Made by a program: the position numbers and the translations under genes. This document shows positions 8,907 through 18,389 of a stretch of DNA of 64,000 nt, in pieces; the stretch's first letter is position 1, and each line of letters begins with the position of its first letter. This DNA is from Parvibaculaceae bacterium. Its GTDB lineage: Bacteria > Pseudomonadota > Alphaproteobacteria > Parvibaculales > Parvibaculaceae. Below the pieces are notes generated by a model that was given only the letters and a program-made list of their open reading frames with translations, searched no databases and was not told the origin of the DNA. The stretch spans positions 2,042,066 to 2,106,065 of the forward strand of contig JAHBYJ010000001.1 in assembly GCA_019636015.1 (NCBI GenBank), read 5' to 3'.

Positions 8907-10798
8907 TGCGCGCCATCCGCCGAAGTCAGCCGCTGCAGCAGACCTTGATTGATCTTCACGCCGGCCTGCTTCTGGTAGCCGACGACGAAGGACTGAAGCA
9001 TGTCCGCGCCGATCGAGTCCGTGACATTTGCAAGCGCGTCGGCATAGGCCTTGGAAGTCTTGTCGACCTCGGGAACGCGAACCGCGCGCACCTGCATCAG
9101 AATGAGACTGTCGCCCACGCCGACCGGGCCCCAGGTGACACCGCCTTCGGGTGCCGCAAAGAGCTTCGCCACGGCGCTGCGGGAGAATGTGTCGTTCTGA
9201 GCATAGCGCTGGATGCCCGGCATGGTGAGGACGCCGCGATTGAGTTCGCGTGCAAGCTCCTCGAAGCTCTCGCCTGCGTTGCCGCGATCGGCGAGGCGCT
9301 GCGCGATGTTCTCAAGCGCGGCTTCGCGCTGCTGGTCGTTCCAGACCTTGACGATCTCGTCGCGCACTTCGTCGAGCGGTTTCAGCGCCGCCGGTGTGAC
9401 CGTATTGATCTCGACCCAGTAATAGCCTTCCTTGCCGGTATCGAGCGGCGGAATCTGGTCGCCTTCCATATTGTCGAAAACGGCGTCGAGAAGACCGGGC
9501 AGTTCCGGCAGTTCGGGCGTGGCGCCATCGCGCGTCTTGCCCTGGCGGGTGACGCCCGTGAAATGGCGGACCTCAATATCGAAGCGCTCGGAAATGGCAT
9601 CCAGCGGTTCGCCGCCCGCCCGCGCATCCTCGATATTGTTCTGGATGTCGTAAATCTGCTCGCGCGCCAGTTCGAGTTTGAGCGACTCGAGAACCTGCTC
9701 GCGCACACCTTCGAAGGTGCTGGGCTTGCCGGCTTCGATCGAGTCGCTGCGGAAGATTGCCCAGCCAAGCGGGCCGCGCACCGGCTCGCTCCAGGCGCCT
9801 TGTTCCGTGGAAAAGGCGGCCTCGGCCAATACGGGCGAAAGAAGCTCGTCGCGCGTGACTTTCCCGAGATGAAGATCGGCTTCATCGAGGCCGATCTCCT
9901 CGGCAATTGCCGAAATCGCCGCTCCGTCGCGCAGCCGTGCGAGTGCGGCCTGGGCATCGGCCTCGCTCGGGAAGGTGATCTGCGTGATTTCCCGCCGCTC
10001 CGGCACGTCATACTCACCGCGCCGCTCCTCATAGGCGGCCTGCAGCTGATCTTCCGAAACCGAAATCGTGCTGAGGATGTCGGCGGGCTCGATCTCCATG
10101 ATCGCAAAGTCGCGCGTCTCCGGCAGGGTGAAGGCCGATGCGCCAGCTTCGTAGAGCGAGGCAATGTCTTCCTCCTTCGCTTCCGGAATCTCGGTCACGA
10201 GTGAGGGCGGCAGGATGATGTAGCCGGCGGTGCGGGTTTCCTCCTGGAAGCGCAGCACGGTGCCGACCAGGATTTCCGGGGCGGGAATGCCCGCCTCGAC
10301 TACGCCCGTAAGCTGGGCCCGCTGCATGCCCTTGCGGCGCTGTTCGATGAACCGCTCCTCGGAAATGCCGTTCTGGCGGAGAACCTGCCGGAAAAGCTCC
10401 CGGTCGAAGCGGCCGAAACCGCCCTGAAGGTTCTCGTCCGTGACGATATCGAGACCGACGGCCTCGTCGCCGATGGCAAGACCGATGTCGCGCGCCGCCT
10501 CGTCGATCGAAGCAACCGAAATAAGCCGGGAAAGCGCCATCCGGTCCGCGCCGAAGCGCAGCGCCTGGTCGCGCGTAAGGGGTTGGCCGAGGCGCTCGGA
10601 CATGCGGTCCATCTCCGCGCGGAACTCGCGCTCGAAAGTGGCAGAGTCGATCTTCTGGTCGCCGACCTCGGCGACCGCATCGTCGCTGAAGCCGGTGAAG
10701 ATGTCGGCGATGCCCCAAACCGCGAAGGCGATCACGAGAATGCCGACAATGGCGAACCCGATGATACCGGAAGCGGTTTTCCGCAGACTGTCGAGCAT
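8903..10798 (-). CDS. ppiD: Periplasmic peptidyl-prolyl isomerase / foldase PpiD-like (SurA_N, parvulin)
   Basis: A 631-residue membrane-anchored periplasmic chaperone for newly exported proteins. Residues 12-34 form one transmembrane segment (GIIGFAIVGILVIAFAVWGI), followed by a SurA-type N-terminal chaperone region and a parvulin rotamase domain around residues 240-360 (REITQITFPSEADAQAALARLRDG and GPLGWAIFR parts are typical). The C-terminal half continues the helical chaperone region. It overlaps trpE by 4 bases; the ppiD-trpE neighbourhood is conserved in alphaproteobacteria. The rotamase domain is divergent, so enzymatic activity is uncertain while the chaperone role is likely. Confidence 0.9.
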   Translation of the reverse strand: MLDSLRKTASGIIGFAIVGILVIAFAVWGIADIFTGFSDDAVAEVGDQKIDSATFEREFRAEMDRMSERLGQPLTRDQALRFGADRMALSRLISVASIDEAARDIGLAIGDEAVGLDIVTDENLQGGFGRFDRELFRQVLRQNGISEERFIEQRRKGMQRAQLTGVVEAGIPAPEILVGTVLRFQEETRTAGYIILPPSLVTEIPEAKEEDIASLYEAGASAFTLPETRDFAIMEIEPADILSTISVSEDQLQAAYEERRGEYDVPERREITQITFPSEADAQAALARLRDGAAISAIAEEIGLDEADLHLGKVTRDELLSPVLAEAAFSTEQGAWSEPVRGPLGWAIFRSDSIEAGKPSTFEGVREQVLESLKLELAREQIYDIQNNIEDARAGGEPLDAISERFDIEVRHFTGVTRQGKTRDGATPELPELPGLLDAVFDNMEGDQIPPLDTGKEGYYWVEINTVTPAALKPLDEVRDEIVKVWNDQQREAALENIAQRLADRGNAGESFEELARELNRGVLTMPGIQRYAQNDTFSRSAVAKLFAAPEGGVTWGPVGVGDSLILMQVRAVRVPEVDKTSKAYADALANVTDSIGADMLQSFVVGYQKQAGVKINQGLLQRLTSADGAQ

Positions 10799-11000
10799 GT
10801 TCGGTCTTTCTGTCCCCGCCAGGCCAAGGCGGTTTCTGGATTAGGTCGATTTGCGGTAACGGCCGGCCCCCGCCCCCCGCGACAAGGGCGGCATGATAGG
10901 TGCGAGGGCAGAGGGCCGCAAGCCGCCCGGCGGGGCTTCACGCTTGATTTTCCTTGGAAAAATGCGAAAGGCACCGTCGGACGGCAAGGCTGCCGGGCGA

Positions 11001-11342
11001 TCAGACCTGCATGCCATAAACGGGCGGCAGGCCGAACTCGACATAGACCCGGATGCTGGCCTGCGTCGCTTCCACAAGGGCCCACATCACGACGAAGCTC
11101 GCGGCCGCCCAAAGCGAGAAGGCGAAGCGCGTGCCGAGCAGATGTGGCGTCTCGTCATATGCCACCGCGAAGATCAGGGCGAAGAAGGCGACCTGAAAGG
11201 ACGGCAGGATGACGATGAGCGCCGCCAGAATGTCGTCCGGCGGGTGGGAGCTGAAGGAGATGCCCAGGAAGGCGGCCAGCGCGGCAACCGTGCCGGCGCT
11301 GCGGCCATGCTGGACGATCCGGTGAACTTGGACGATAGGCAT
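11001..11342 (-). CDS. Small hydrophobic membrane protein, unknown function
   Basis: A 113-residue frame with a good GGAGAAG site 5 bases before the ATG at 11342. I do not recognise the family. Hydrophobic stretches occur near residues 17-28 (AGTVAALAAFLGI), 38-60 (ILAALIVILPSFQVAFFALIFAV) and 72-90 (FAFSLWAAASFVVMWALV), so it is probably an inner-membrane protein with two or three helices. It is read in the same direction as ppiD, 202 bases upstream of it. Another reading is that it is a fortuitous frame; the ribosome-binding site and the clean hydrophobic pattern argue for a gene. Confidence 0.55.
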   Translation of the reverse strand: MPIVQVHRIVQHGRSAGTVAALAAFLGISFSSHPPDDILAALIVILPSFQVAFFALIFAVAYDETPHLLGTRFAFSLWAAASFVVMWALVEATQASIRVYVEFGLPPVYGMQV

Positions 11343-11390
11343 AATTCTTCTCCGTTCCCTCTCTGCGCAGGCAAAGAAGGTGTAGTTGTT

Positions 11391-11401
11391 TTCAAGTATT
11401 C
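11391..11401 (+). repeat. 11-base direct repeat, copy 1
   Basis: TTCAAGTATTC occurs here and again at 11544-11554, 153 bases apart, bracketing the first two hairpins of the structured intergenic element. It may be a pair of protein-binding sites or coincidence. Confidence 0.5.
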
Positions 11402-11408
11402 GTGTTCC

Positions 11409-11643
11409 GGAAGGCAGGCAAAATTCCACTGTTTGCTCCCGTGCGATTCGCGCGGGGCACTGGACCTGCCTTTGGAAAAGCGGTTCTTTACGCCAGATCA
11501 GCGCGGCGGAGCGCGGATCTCGAGCGTGGGTCCGGCGAAGCGGTTCAAGTATTCAAGAGGCATGGGCAAACTCCGGTACGCGACTGGTTTCGGTGACCGG
11601 AGTTCTGAAAACACAAGAGCCCCGATCTGGTGGATGGGGCTCT
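11409..11643. ncRNA. Candidate structured RNA: four consecutive hairpins
   Basis: Four stems follow each other. (1) AAGGCAGG 11411-11418 pairs with CCTGCCTT 11465-11472; inside it TCCA/TGGA and a GC-rich 8-bp stem 11438-11456 are separated by an internal loop. (2) AGATC-A-GCGC pairs with GCGC-G-GATCT at 11495-11520. (3) AACTCCGGT 11569-11577 pairs with ACCGGAGTT 11596-11604. (4) AGAGCCCC 11616-11623 pairs with GGGGCTCT 11636-11643. On the minus strand stem 4 is followed by CTTGTGTTTT, weakly terminator-like in that direction. Such a density of perfect stems without an ORF suggests a non-coding RNA. I cannot match it to tmRNA, RNase P or SRP RNA; the long bulged first hairpin is only loosely like 6S RNA. 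The strand is undetermined. Confidence 0.35.
11544..11554 (+). repeat. 11-base direct repeat, copy 2
   Basis: Second exact copy of TTCAAGTATTC, in the same orientation as the copy at 11391-11401. Confidence 0.5.
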
Positions 11644-11947
11644 CAAAGCGTCGATTTTGCAGGCTAATTCAGCGCGTGCGCAAGCGACCCGGCCCCGAAG
11701 GCGAGTAACCCCAAAAGGTGGCCTTTTCGGCCATGTGGAATCGACGGTTTGTCATGGGGCGCAAGCTACACGCGAGGTCATTACTTGCCAACAGAATAGT
11801 CATTGAAATGAAACTTTCGCTGGGACTGTGTTCTATTTCCCTCAGGTGAACTTCACCCATGCGGCTGCGGGTGCCGCGGCTGGCGTTGGCGCGGCATCTG
11901 CCATCTGCTAAACGGACGCAACTCATTCTGATGCGGAGAGCGGGATA

Positions 11948-12703
11948 ATGGCGCGCGTGAAGGCACTGGTAGCCGGCAACTGGAAGATGAACGGAGCGAA
12001 AGCCTCGAAGAAGGAGGTGACGGCGCTGGCGAAGAAGCTCTCGGGCAAGACGAAGCCCGCCTGCGACGTCCTGATCTGCCCGCCCGCCACGCTGGTGGCT
12101 ATGCTGAAGGAAGCGGCAAAGGGCTCGAAGATCGCCATAGGCGGCCAGGATTGCCATGCGAAGGAAAGCGGTGCGCATACGGGGGACATCTCGGCCGAGA
12201 TGCTGAAGGACGCCGGCGCAGCTTTCGTGATCGTTGGCCATTCGGAGCGCCGGGCCGACCACGGTGAAACCGATGCCCTGGTCCGCGCCAAGGCGGAAGC
12301 CGCACGTCGCGCCGGCCTCACGGCCATCGTCTGCGTCGGTGAAACCGAAGCGGAGCGCGATAGCGGCGCGACGCTGAAAGTGATCCGCGGCCAGCTCAAG
12401 GGCTCGCTGCCCGATGGCGCCACCGCAAGAACGACCGTCGTCGCCTATGAGCCGGTCTGGGCGATCGGCACGGGCCGCACGCCGACGCCGGACGATGTAG
12501 CGAAGGTCCATGCCGCCATCCGCAAGGCGCTCGAGGCGCGCTTCGGGGCGGAAGGCGCGAAGATGCGCATTCTCTATGGCGGCTCGGTGAAGCCATCGAA
12601 CGCGGCGGAACTGATGAGTGTGCCGAATGTGAACGGCGCGCTCGTCGGCGGCGCGAGCCTGAAGGCGGAAGATTTCTGGGGAATTATCTCCGTCTATGCC
12701 TGA
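11948..12703 (+). CDS. tpiA: Triose-phosphate isomerase
   Basis: TpiA interconverts dihydroxyacetone phosphate and glyceraldehyde 3-phosphate. The 251-residue barrel has all catalytic residues: Asn and Lys in VAGNWKMNG (about 9-17), His in VGHSERR near 97, Glu in [11 protein letters not shown] near 170, and the phosphate-binding YGGSVKP near 215 and GALVGGASL near 235. It is the first gene after the structured intergenic region and is followed by a PAS-domain gene. In relatives tpiA lies close to secG-pyrG; here four small genes intervene. Confidence 0.97.
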   Translation: MARVKALVAGNWKMNGAKASKKEVTALAKKLSGKTKPACDVLICPPATLVAMLKEAAKGSKIAIGGQDCHAKESGAHTGDISAEMLKDAGAAFVIVGHSERRADHGETDALVRAKAEAARRAGLTAIVCVGETEAERDSGATLKVIRGQLKGSLPDGATARTTVVAYEPVWAIGTGRTPTPDDVAKVHAAIRKALEARFGAEGAKMRILYGGSVKPSNAAELMSVPNVNGALVGGASLKAEDFWGIISVYA

Positions 12704-12780
12704 TCGGGTGAAGCCGGGTTGAATTGCCGGTCCATCGCTGTATCAATCGCTTTGCGGGGGCAGTGTTGTGACGGATTTCA

Positions 12781-13320
12781 ATGGACGCGTGGCCCCAATT
12801 TCAGACGGACGAAAGTCTCAGATTTTTCAACTATTGGAACGGCCTTCCGCGCGAGGGGGCCGTGGTACCGGATCGGCGTCATTTCGATCCGCTCTCAATT
12901 CGCGATCTGACGCCGATGATGGTGATGGTCGAATATGAGTCGCTGCAATCGGCGCAGTTTCGGTATGTGGGATCGAAGCTAACGGAAATCATGGGCTTCG
13001 ATCCGACCCGGAAGAACTATCTCGATCTGCTCAAGGAAGACGCGTTTCAGTCCTTCTTCGCCGCGAGCGAGCCGCTGATCGGCTATCCATGCGGCGGGCG
13101 CTTCCCGATCAAGGTGCAGGCCGCGACCGGCTATGTCATCCAGTGCGAGGCGCTGGACCTGCCGCTTTATAATGAGCGCTCCGCCAACTGGATCATCATG
13201 GCGCTCATGAGCATCGTGGAGGTCGTCGGCATACACGACGAACGGGACTTCCGGATCCTCGAGATCGGCGCAGGGGAGTGGATCGACATCGGTGCAGGGT
13301 GCCCCACCTCGAGAAACTGA
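12781..13320 (+). CDS. PAS_5-type single PAS domain protein
   Basis: A 179-residue protein that resembles the small stand-alone PAS proteins common in Rhizobiales and Rhodospirillales (PAS_5 family). Typical marks are an N-terminal 'L..YW..L...G..PDRRHFDPLSIRDL' pattern, 'FRYVGSKLTEIMGFDPTRKNYLDL' in its key residues, and a C-terminal sheet ending in IIMALMSIVEVVGI. There is no output domain, so it is probably a sensor or adaptor; ligand unknown. A second member of this family is at 44981-45484. A candidate terminator follows its stop. Confidence 0.75.
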   Translation: MDAWPQFQTDESLRFFNYWNGLPREGAVVPDRRHFDPLSIRDLTPMMVMVEYESLQSAQFRYVGSKLTEIMGFDPTRKNYLDLLKEDAFQSFFAASEPLIGYPCGGRFPIKVQAATGYVIQCEALDLPLYNERSANWIIMALMSIVEVVGIHDERDFRILEIGAGEWIDIGAGCPTSRN

Positions 13321-13375
13321 TCCCGGCTTTCAATAGCGGGAGGAGGCTGAAAACGGCTGGATACCGGGATTTTTT
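13320..13375 (+). terminator. Candidate intrinsic terminator after PAS gene
   Basis: ATCCCGG at 13320-13326 can pair with CCGGGAT at 13364-13370, immediately followed by a run of six T (13370-13375). The loop is long (37 bases) with an internal GC-rich part, so it is weaker than a classical terminator. Confidence 0.45.
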
Positions 13376-13556
13376 CCTGCGTCCTTGTAATGCGCCTCCA
13401 AACCGCTTATATCCTGCCTATCGAATTCTTTGGTTCGGCTGCTCTCCACGCTCGCGATCGAGCGCCGGACCTGTCTATCCCGATCCCTCGAAGTTTGATC
13501 CGCCGGTCGCACAGTGCGCCGGTGGCGATATATCACGTTGATAAGGAATGCCTCAC

Positions 13557-13766
13557 ATGGCAAACGGCACCGTTAAGTGGTTCAACTCCCAGAAGGGCTA
13601 CGGCTTCATCCAGCCCCAGGACGGCGGCAAGGACGTTTTCGTCCATGTCTCCGCTGTTGAGCGCGCCGGCATGCGTGGTCTCGATGAAGGTCAGGCGATC
13701 GCCTATGACCTCGAGACCGACCAGCGCAGCGGCAAGGTCTCGGCTGCGAATCTTCGCAACGCCTGA
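13557..13766 (+). CDS. Cold-shock domain protein (CspA family)
   Basis: A 69-residue RNA/single-strand DNA-binding protein with one cold-shock domain. It has RNP-1 as KGYGFIQP and RNP-2 as VFVHVSA, plus the family start GTVKWFNS. The start at 13557 was preferred over 13548 because the AAGGA site then has normal 9-base spacing and the product begins MANGTVKWF as in the family. A strong terminator follows directly. The 190-base leader upstream is gene-free and may contain the usual regulatory 5' UTR, but no cold-box motif could be identified. Confidence 0.95.
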   Translation: MANGTVKWFNSQKGYGFIQPQDGGKDVFVHVSAVERAGMRGLDEGQAIAYDLETDQRSGKVSAANLRNA

Positions 13767-13777
13767 ACCGCAAATCG

Positions 13778-13801
13778 AAGGGGCGCTTCGGCGCCCCTTT
13801 T
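13778..13801 (+). terminator. Intrinsic terminator after cold-shock gene
   Basis: AAGGGGCGC, loop TTCG, GCGCCCC followed by TTTT: a compact GC stem with a tetraloop and a T run, 11 bases after the stop codon. Confidence 0.9.
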
Positions 13802-13819
13802 CCGTTTCCGGAGCGCTCC

Positions 13820-14056
13820 ATGGCACGCAACAACAAGAAACTGACGGAAAACGACTTCGTCATTTTCAACGTGGTTTACGAAGACGGAACGCTAAGTTCG
13901 AACCGCAAGGTTCCCCTGACGGAGATCGACGGCCTCGCCGATACGGCGGGTGCCAAGGCGGTCATCGAAGCTCAGGACCGCGACATCGCGGAAAAATCCG
14001 GTAGGCCGCGCGGTCGCGTCAAATCGCTTGAGCGCGTGAAGGCCAAGAAGAAGTAG
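13820..14056 (+). CDS. Small basic protein of unknown function
   Basis: A 78-residue protein I do not recognise. It begins MARNNKKLTENDFVIFNVVYEDG, has a central acidic part and a Lys/Arg-rich tail (GRPRGRVKSLERVKAKKK), which could bind nucleic acid. The frame has coding-type composition and follows the csp terminator by 18 bases, with 4 bases to the next small gene, so the two may be co-transcribed. No transmembrane segment or signal peptide is present. Confidence 0.65.
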   Translation: MARNNKKLTENDFVIFNVVYEDGTLSSNRKVPLTEIDGLADTAGAKAVIEAQDRDIAEKSGRPRGRVKSLERVKAKKK

Positions 14057-14060
14057 GACC

Positions 14061-14282
14061 ATGCAGGCGCACAAATTCCAGATCGGCGAAACGGTCGAGT
14101 TCACGGCGGGCGGCTCCTACCCGCCGGCCGCTCGCGGTCAGTATCAGGTTCTCCGGCAGCTTCCCTCCGAGGGAGCGGGCTTCCAGTACCGGATCAAGAG
14201 CCTGGCGGACGGCCACGAGCGCATGGTTCGCGAAGGCCAGCTCGATCATCCGGCGACGGCAGCCAATTCCGTCGCTATTTAA
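14061..14282 (+). CDS. Small protein of unknown function, possible SH3-like fold
   Basis: A 73-residue protein beginning MQAHKFQIGETVEF. The pattern of a short 'F.IGE.VEF' strand, a 'GQYQVLRQLPSEGAGFQYRIKS' middle and 'HERMVREGQL' end resembles small beta-barrel proteins annotated as hypothetical in alphaproteobacteria; the fold suggestion is an inference. It starts 4 bases after the preceding small gene. Confidence 0.65.
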   Translation: MQAHKFQIGETVEFTAGGSYPPAARGQYQVLRQLPSEGAGFQYRIKSLADGHERMVREGQLDHPATAANSVAI

Positions 14283-14479
14283 GGCCGCCCAGCGCTCCCG
14301 ACATAATTTCCGTAATATTTCTCTTTCATCCCCAGCCGCTTGAGCCGAAACCCGGTTAGAGGGCTGGAAACCGGGCGCTTCATGCGCTACAACCCGCCGC
14401 GACTGGCCGGGCCGCGCCGCAAGGAGCGGGCCCATGGCCTTTTCCGTTTCCATCAGCCGTTCCGGCTGGCCGAGGTGCC

Positions 14480-14887
14480 ATGACGACCATCATTCTGATC
14501 ATTCACCTGATGCTCGCGGTGGCGCTTGTCGCGACGATCCTGCTCCAGCGCTCCGAGGGCGGCGCGCTTGGCATTGGCGGCGGCGGCGACGGCTTCATGA
14601 CCGGGCGCGGCACGGCGAATGTGCTGACACGGACGACGGCCATTCTTGCGGTTCTGTTCATCACGACGAGCCTGGTGCTCGGCATTCTCGCGACGCGGGG
14701 TGGCTCGGGCGACAGCGTGCTCGACCGCGTGGTGCCCCCGGCCGGGCAGGGCGAAAGCACTCTGCCTGACGTCCCGGCGCCGCTGGGCGGCTTCGAGGAA
14801 CCTTCCGTGCCGCCGGCGGCGGATGTGGAGCCGGTGGTCCCGGCTCCTGCGGAACCGGCCGAACCCACGGTTCCCCGCGCGGAATAG
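14480..14887 (+). CDS. secG: Preprotein translocase subunit SecG
   Basis: SecG is the small inner-membrane subunit of the SecYEG translocon. Residues 2-22 form the first membrane helix; the conserved cytoplasmic loop LLQRSEGGALGIGGGG(D)GF follows, then a second helix at about 53-70. The C-terminal 60 residues are Pro/Ala/Glu-rich, a disordered tail typical of alphaproteobacterial SecG. The start has GAGG 5 bases upstream. It precedes pyrG as in related genomes. Confidence 0.95.
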   Translation: MTTIILIIHLMLAVALVATILLQRSEGGALGIGGGGDGFMTGRGTANVLTRTTAILAVLFITTSLVLGILATRGGSGDSVLDRVVPPAGQGESTLPDVPAPLGGFEEPSVPPAADVEPVVPAPAEPAEPTVPRAE

Positions 14888-14907
14888 GCGATAAACGTCA
14901 CAAACGG

Positions 14908-14933
14908 CCGGTCCGGGTCGCGATCCGGGCCGG
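14908..14933 (+). terminator. Candidate terminator between secG and pyrG
   Basis: CCGGTCCGG and CCGGGCCGG form a 9-bp stem (one T-G pair) with an 8-base loop; downstream is AGGGAAGATTTTG, so the T tract is short and displaced. It may attenuate read-through from secG. Confidence 0.4.
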
Positions 14934-14997
14934 AGGGAAGATTTTGTATCGGGAGCCGTCTTTGGGCCTCCGAATCGTTTTGCTTGGTGTAATCTAG

Positions 14998-16632
<1,635 letters not shown>

Positions 16633-16650
16633 GCCGCAGGAGTAACCGAG

Positions 16651-17484
16651 ATGCCCGCGAACAAGTCAGTCAAGGTCGGCAATTTCGAGATCGCGAATGA
16701 CAAGCCCTTCGCGCTTATCGCGGGGCCTTGCCAGCTCGAAACGCGCCAGCATGCCTTCGACATGGCGGGCGCGATCAAGGAAATTGCGGACCGGCTCGGC
16801 ATCCCCTTCATCTACAAAACCTCCTTCGACAAGGCGAACCGGACGAGCCGTAACGCGAAGCGCGGCCTCGGCCTCGAACTCGCGCTGCCGATCTTCGAGG
16901 ACCTGAAGAAGGAACTCGGCGTGCCCGTGCTGACCGACGTGCATGAGCGCGAGCAATGCGCGGAAGTCGCAAGCGTCGTCGACATTCTGCAGATTCCGGC
17001 CTTCCTCTGCCGCCAGACGGACCTGCTCGAAGCCGCAGCGCAGACCGGCAAGGTCGTGAATGTGAAGAAAGGCCAGTTCCTCGCGCCCTGGGACATGAAG
17101 AACGTCGTCAACAAGATCGTCGATGCCGGCAACCCGAATGTGCTGGCGACGGAGCGCGGCGTCTCCTTCGGCTACAACACGCTTGTGAACGACATGCGCG
17201 CGCTGCCGATCATGAAGGATGAATGTCTCTGCCCCGTGGTGATCGATGCGACGCATTCCGTGCAGCAGCCGGGCGGGCAGGGCACGGCATCGGGCGGCGA
17301 CCGCCGCATGGTGCCGGTGATTGCGACAGCCGCCGTCGCAATCGGCGTCGGTGCCGTCTTCATGGAAGCGCATCAGGACCCGGACAATGCACCGTCCGAC
17401 GGTCCCAACATGGTGAAGCTCACCGAACTTGAGCCGCTGCTCGCGCGGCTCAAGCAGTTCGACGCGCTGGCGAAGGCCGCCTAG
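16651..17484 (+). CDS. kdsA: 3-deoxy-D-manno-octulosonate 8-phosphate synthase
   Basis: KdsA condenses phosphoenolpyruvate with arabinose 5-phosphate, giving the KDO sugar of lipopolysaccharide. It has 277 residues. Visible motifs are IAGPCQLE near 25, [12 protein letters not shown] near 55, DVHE near 92, the CRQTDLL segment near 118, [11 protein letters not shown] near 135 and [10 protein letters not shown] near 195. The strongest context is pyrG immediately upstream. Its stop overlaps the convergent dioxygenase gene by 4 bases. Confidence 0.97.
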   Translation: MPANKSVKVGNFEIANDKPFALIAGPCQLETRQHAFDMAGAIKEIADRLGIPFIYKTSFDKANRTSRNAKRGLGLELALPIFEDLKKELGVPVLTDVHEREQCAEVASVVDILQIPAFLCRQTDLLEAAAQTGKVVNVKKGQFLAPWDMKNVVNKIVDAGNPNVLATERGVSFGYNTLVNDMRALPIMKDECLCPVVIDATHSVQQPGGQGTASGGDRRMVPVIATAAVAIGVGAVFMEAHQDPDNAPSDGPNMVKLTELEPLLARLKQFDALAKAA

Positions 17485-18389
17485 GCCGTCTGCTTTTCGC
17501 CTCTGATCTGCGCCGAAACCTGCTGACGGAGTTCCTCCGAACCGAACTGTGCAGCCGCAGGATCGAGCTTGCCGAGTGAGAATTCCGGCGGCACCACTTC
17601 GGGGCCCTGGCCCGGTCCGAGCGGCGGCGTGTAATAGCCGAGCGCATAGCTTCCCATCGAATAGCCGATCAGCGCCTGCAGCTCGGGATCGAGCGTCTTT
17701 GCGATGCCGGGCGGGCAGGAGAGGTACTGGTTCTCCTCCTGCCGGAGCCAGCCCAGCGTATAAGTGATGTTGATGCCGATACGGTCACCATTCGACTGAT
17801 TGGCGCCGCCGCCGTGAAACACGCCGCCCGAATAGATCAGCACGGAACCGGCCGGCATTTCCGCATAGCCGATCTGGTCGTCTGTCGGCTGATAATCGTC
17901 TGGCCAGTCCAGGCTACCGGGGCAGACCTGCGTCGCGCCATTTTCCTTCGTGAAGTCGCTGATTGCCCAGATCGTGTTGAACTGCGGCTCGAGCCCCTTG
18001 AGATAAGTGCCCCACGCCCAACGGTCGCGATGAATCTGCTGCTTCTTCTGACCCGGCGTGATGCGGATGACCTGCGTCAGGTGAAGCTGGATGCGTTCGC
18101 AAAAAGGCTTGAGGAAAATGTTGGCAGCTTCCACCACGGTCTTGTTCATCACCATGTCGCGGCAGGCCGCCGAACGCGCGACAAGGGCGCCGGTACGTGT
18201 GGTGAGATTGCCTGTGAAATCGTCGCGGCCGAATTCCGTCGCCTCGATATAGGGCATAGTCTCCGCCTTGACCCGGCCAAGTTCCTCTGGAGAAAGAACG
18301 CCGGTCACGATCAACGCTCCGTCGCGTTTCAACACAGCGACGATCTCATCCGCGCTTGCGCTCGCGGGCAGCATCTCAAGCCTTGGCAT
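17481..18389 (-). CDS. PhyH (phytanoyl-CoA dioxygenase) family Fe(II)/2-oxoglutarate oxygenase
   Basis: A 302-residue non-haem iron dioxygenase of the PhyH family. The iron ligands are the HxD motif in [11 protein letters not shown] (about residue 128) and the distal His in [12 protein letters not shown] (about 200), with the 2-oxoglutarate-binding Arg in GDRIGINI soon after. Such enzymes hydroxylate alkyl or secondary metabolite substrates; the substrate here is unknown. The start at 18389 was chosen for its strong GGGAGG site; it overlaps the upstream TetR gene by 14 bases, so the two are co-expressed. Confidence 0.85.
   Translation of the reverse strand: MPRLEMLPASASADEIVAVLKRDGALIVTGVLSPEELGRVKAETMPYIEATEFGRDDFTGNLTTRTGALVARSAACRDMVMNKTVVEAANIFLKPFCERIQLHLTQVIRITPGQKKQQIHRDRWAWGTYLKGLEPQFNTIWAISDFTKENGATQVCPGSLDWPDDYQPTDDQIGYAEMPAGSVLIYSGGVFHGGGANQSNGDRIGINITYTLGWLRQEENQYLSCPPGIAKTLDPELQALIGYSMGSYALGYYTPPLGPGQGPEVVPPEFSLGKLDPAAAQFGSEELRQQVSAQIRGEKQTA

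Larger units (their letters stand above)
11343..11947. other. 605-base gene-free region between membrane protein gene and tpiA
   Basis: No frame here looks like a protein gene: those present have no recognisable family, no good start site and unbiased composition. Instead the stretch 11391-11643 is full of perfect inverted repeats and one 11-base direct repeat (see separate entries). The part from 11700 to 11947 probably holds the tpiA promoter and leader; I cannot place its -35/-10 elements with confidence. Confidence 0.6.

Noticed and set aside
11409..11643. Identification of the element as 6S RNA, tmRNA or RNase P RNA
   Set aside because: I find no tag-peptide coding segment, no conserved RNase P core and no clear 6S closing-stem plus bubble signature; only a general hairpin resemblance to 6S remains.
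11386..11667. 93-codon plus-strand ORF in the structured intergenic region
   Set aside because: No family, no ribosome-binding site before the start, and it runs through all four hairpins, which is better explained by an RNA element.
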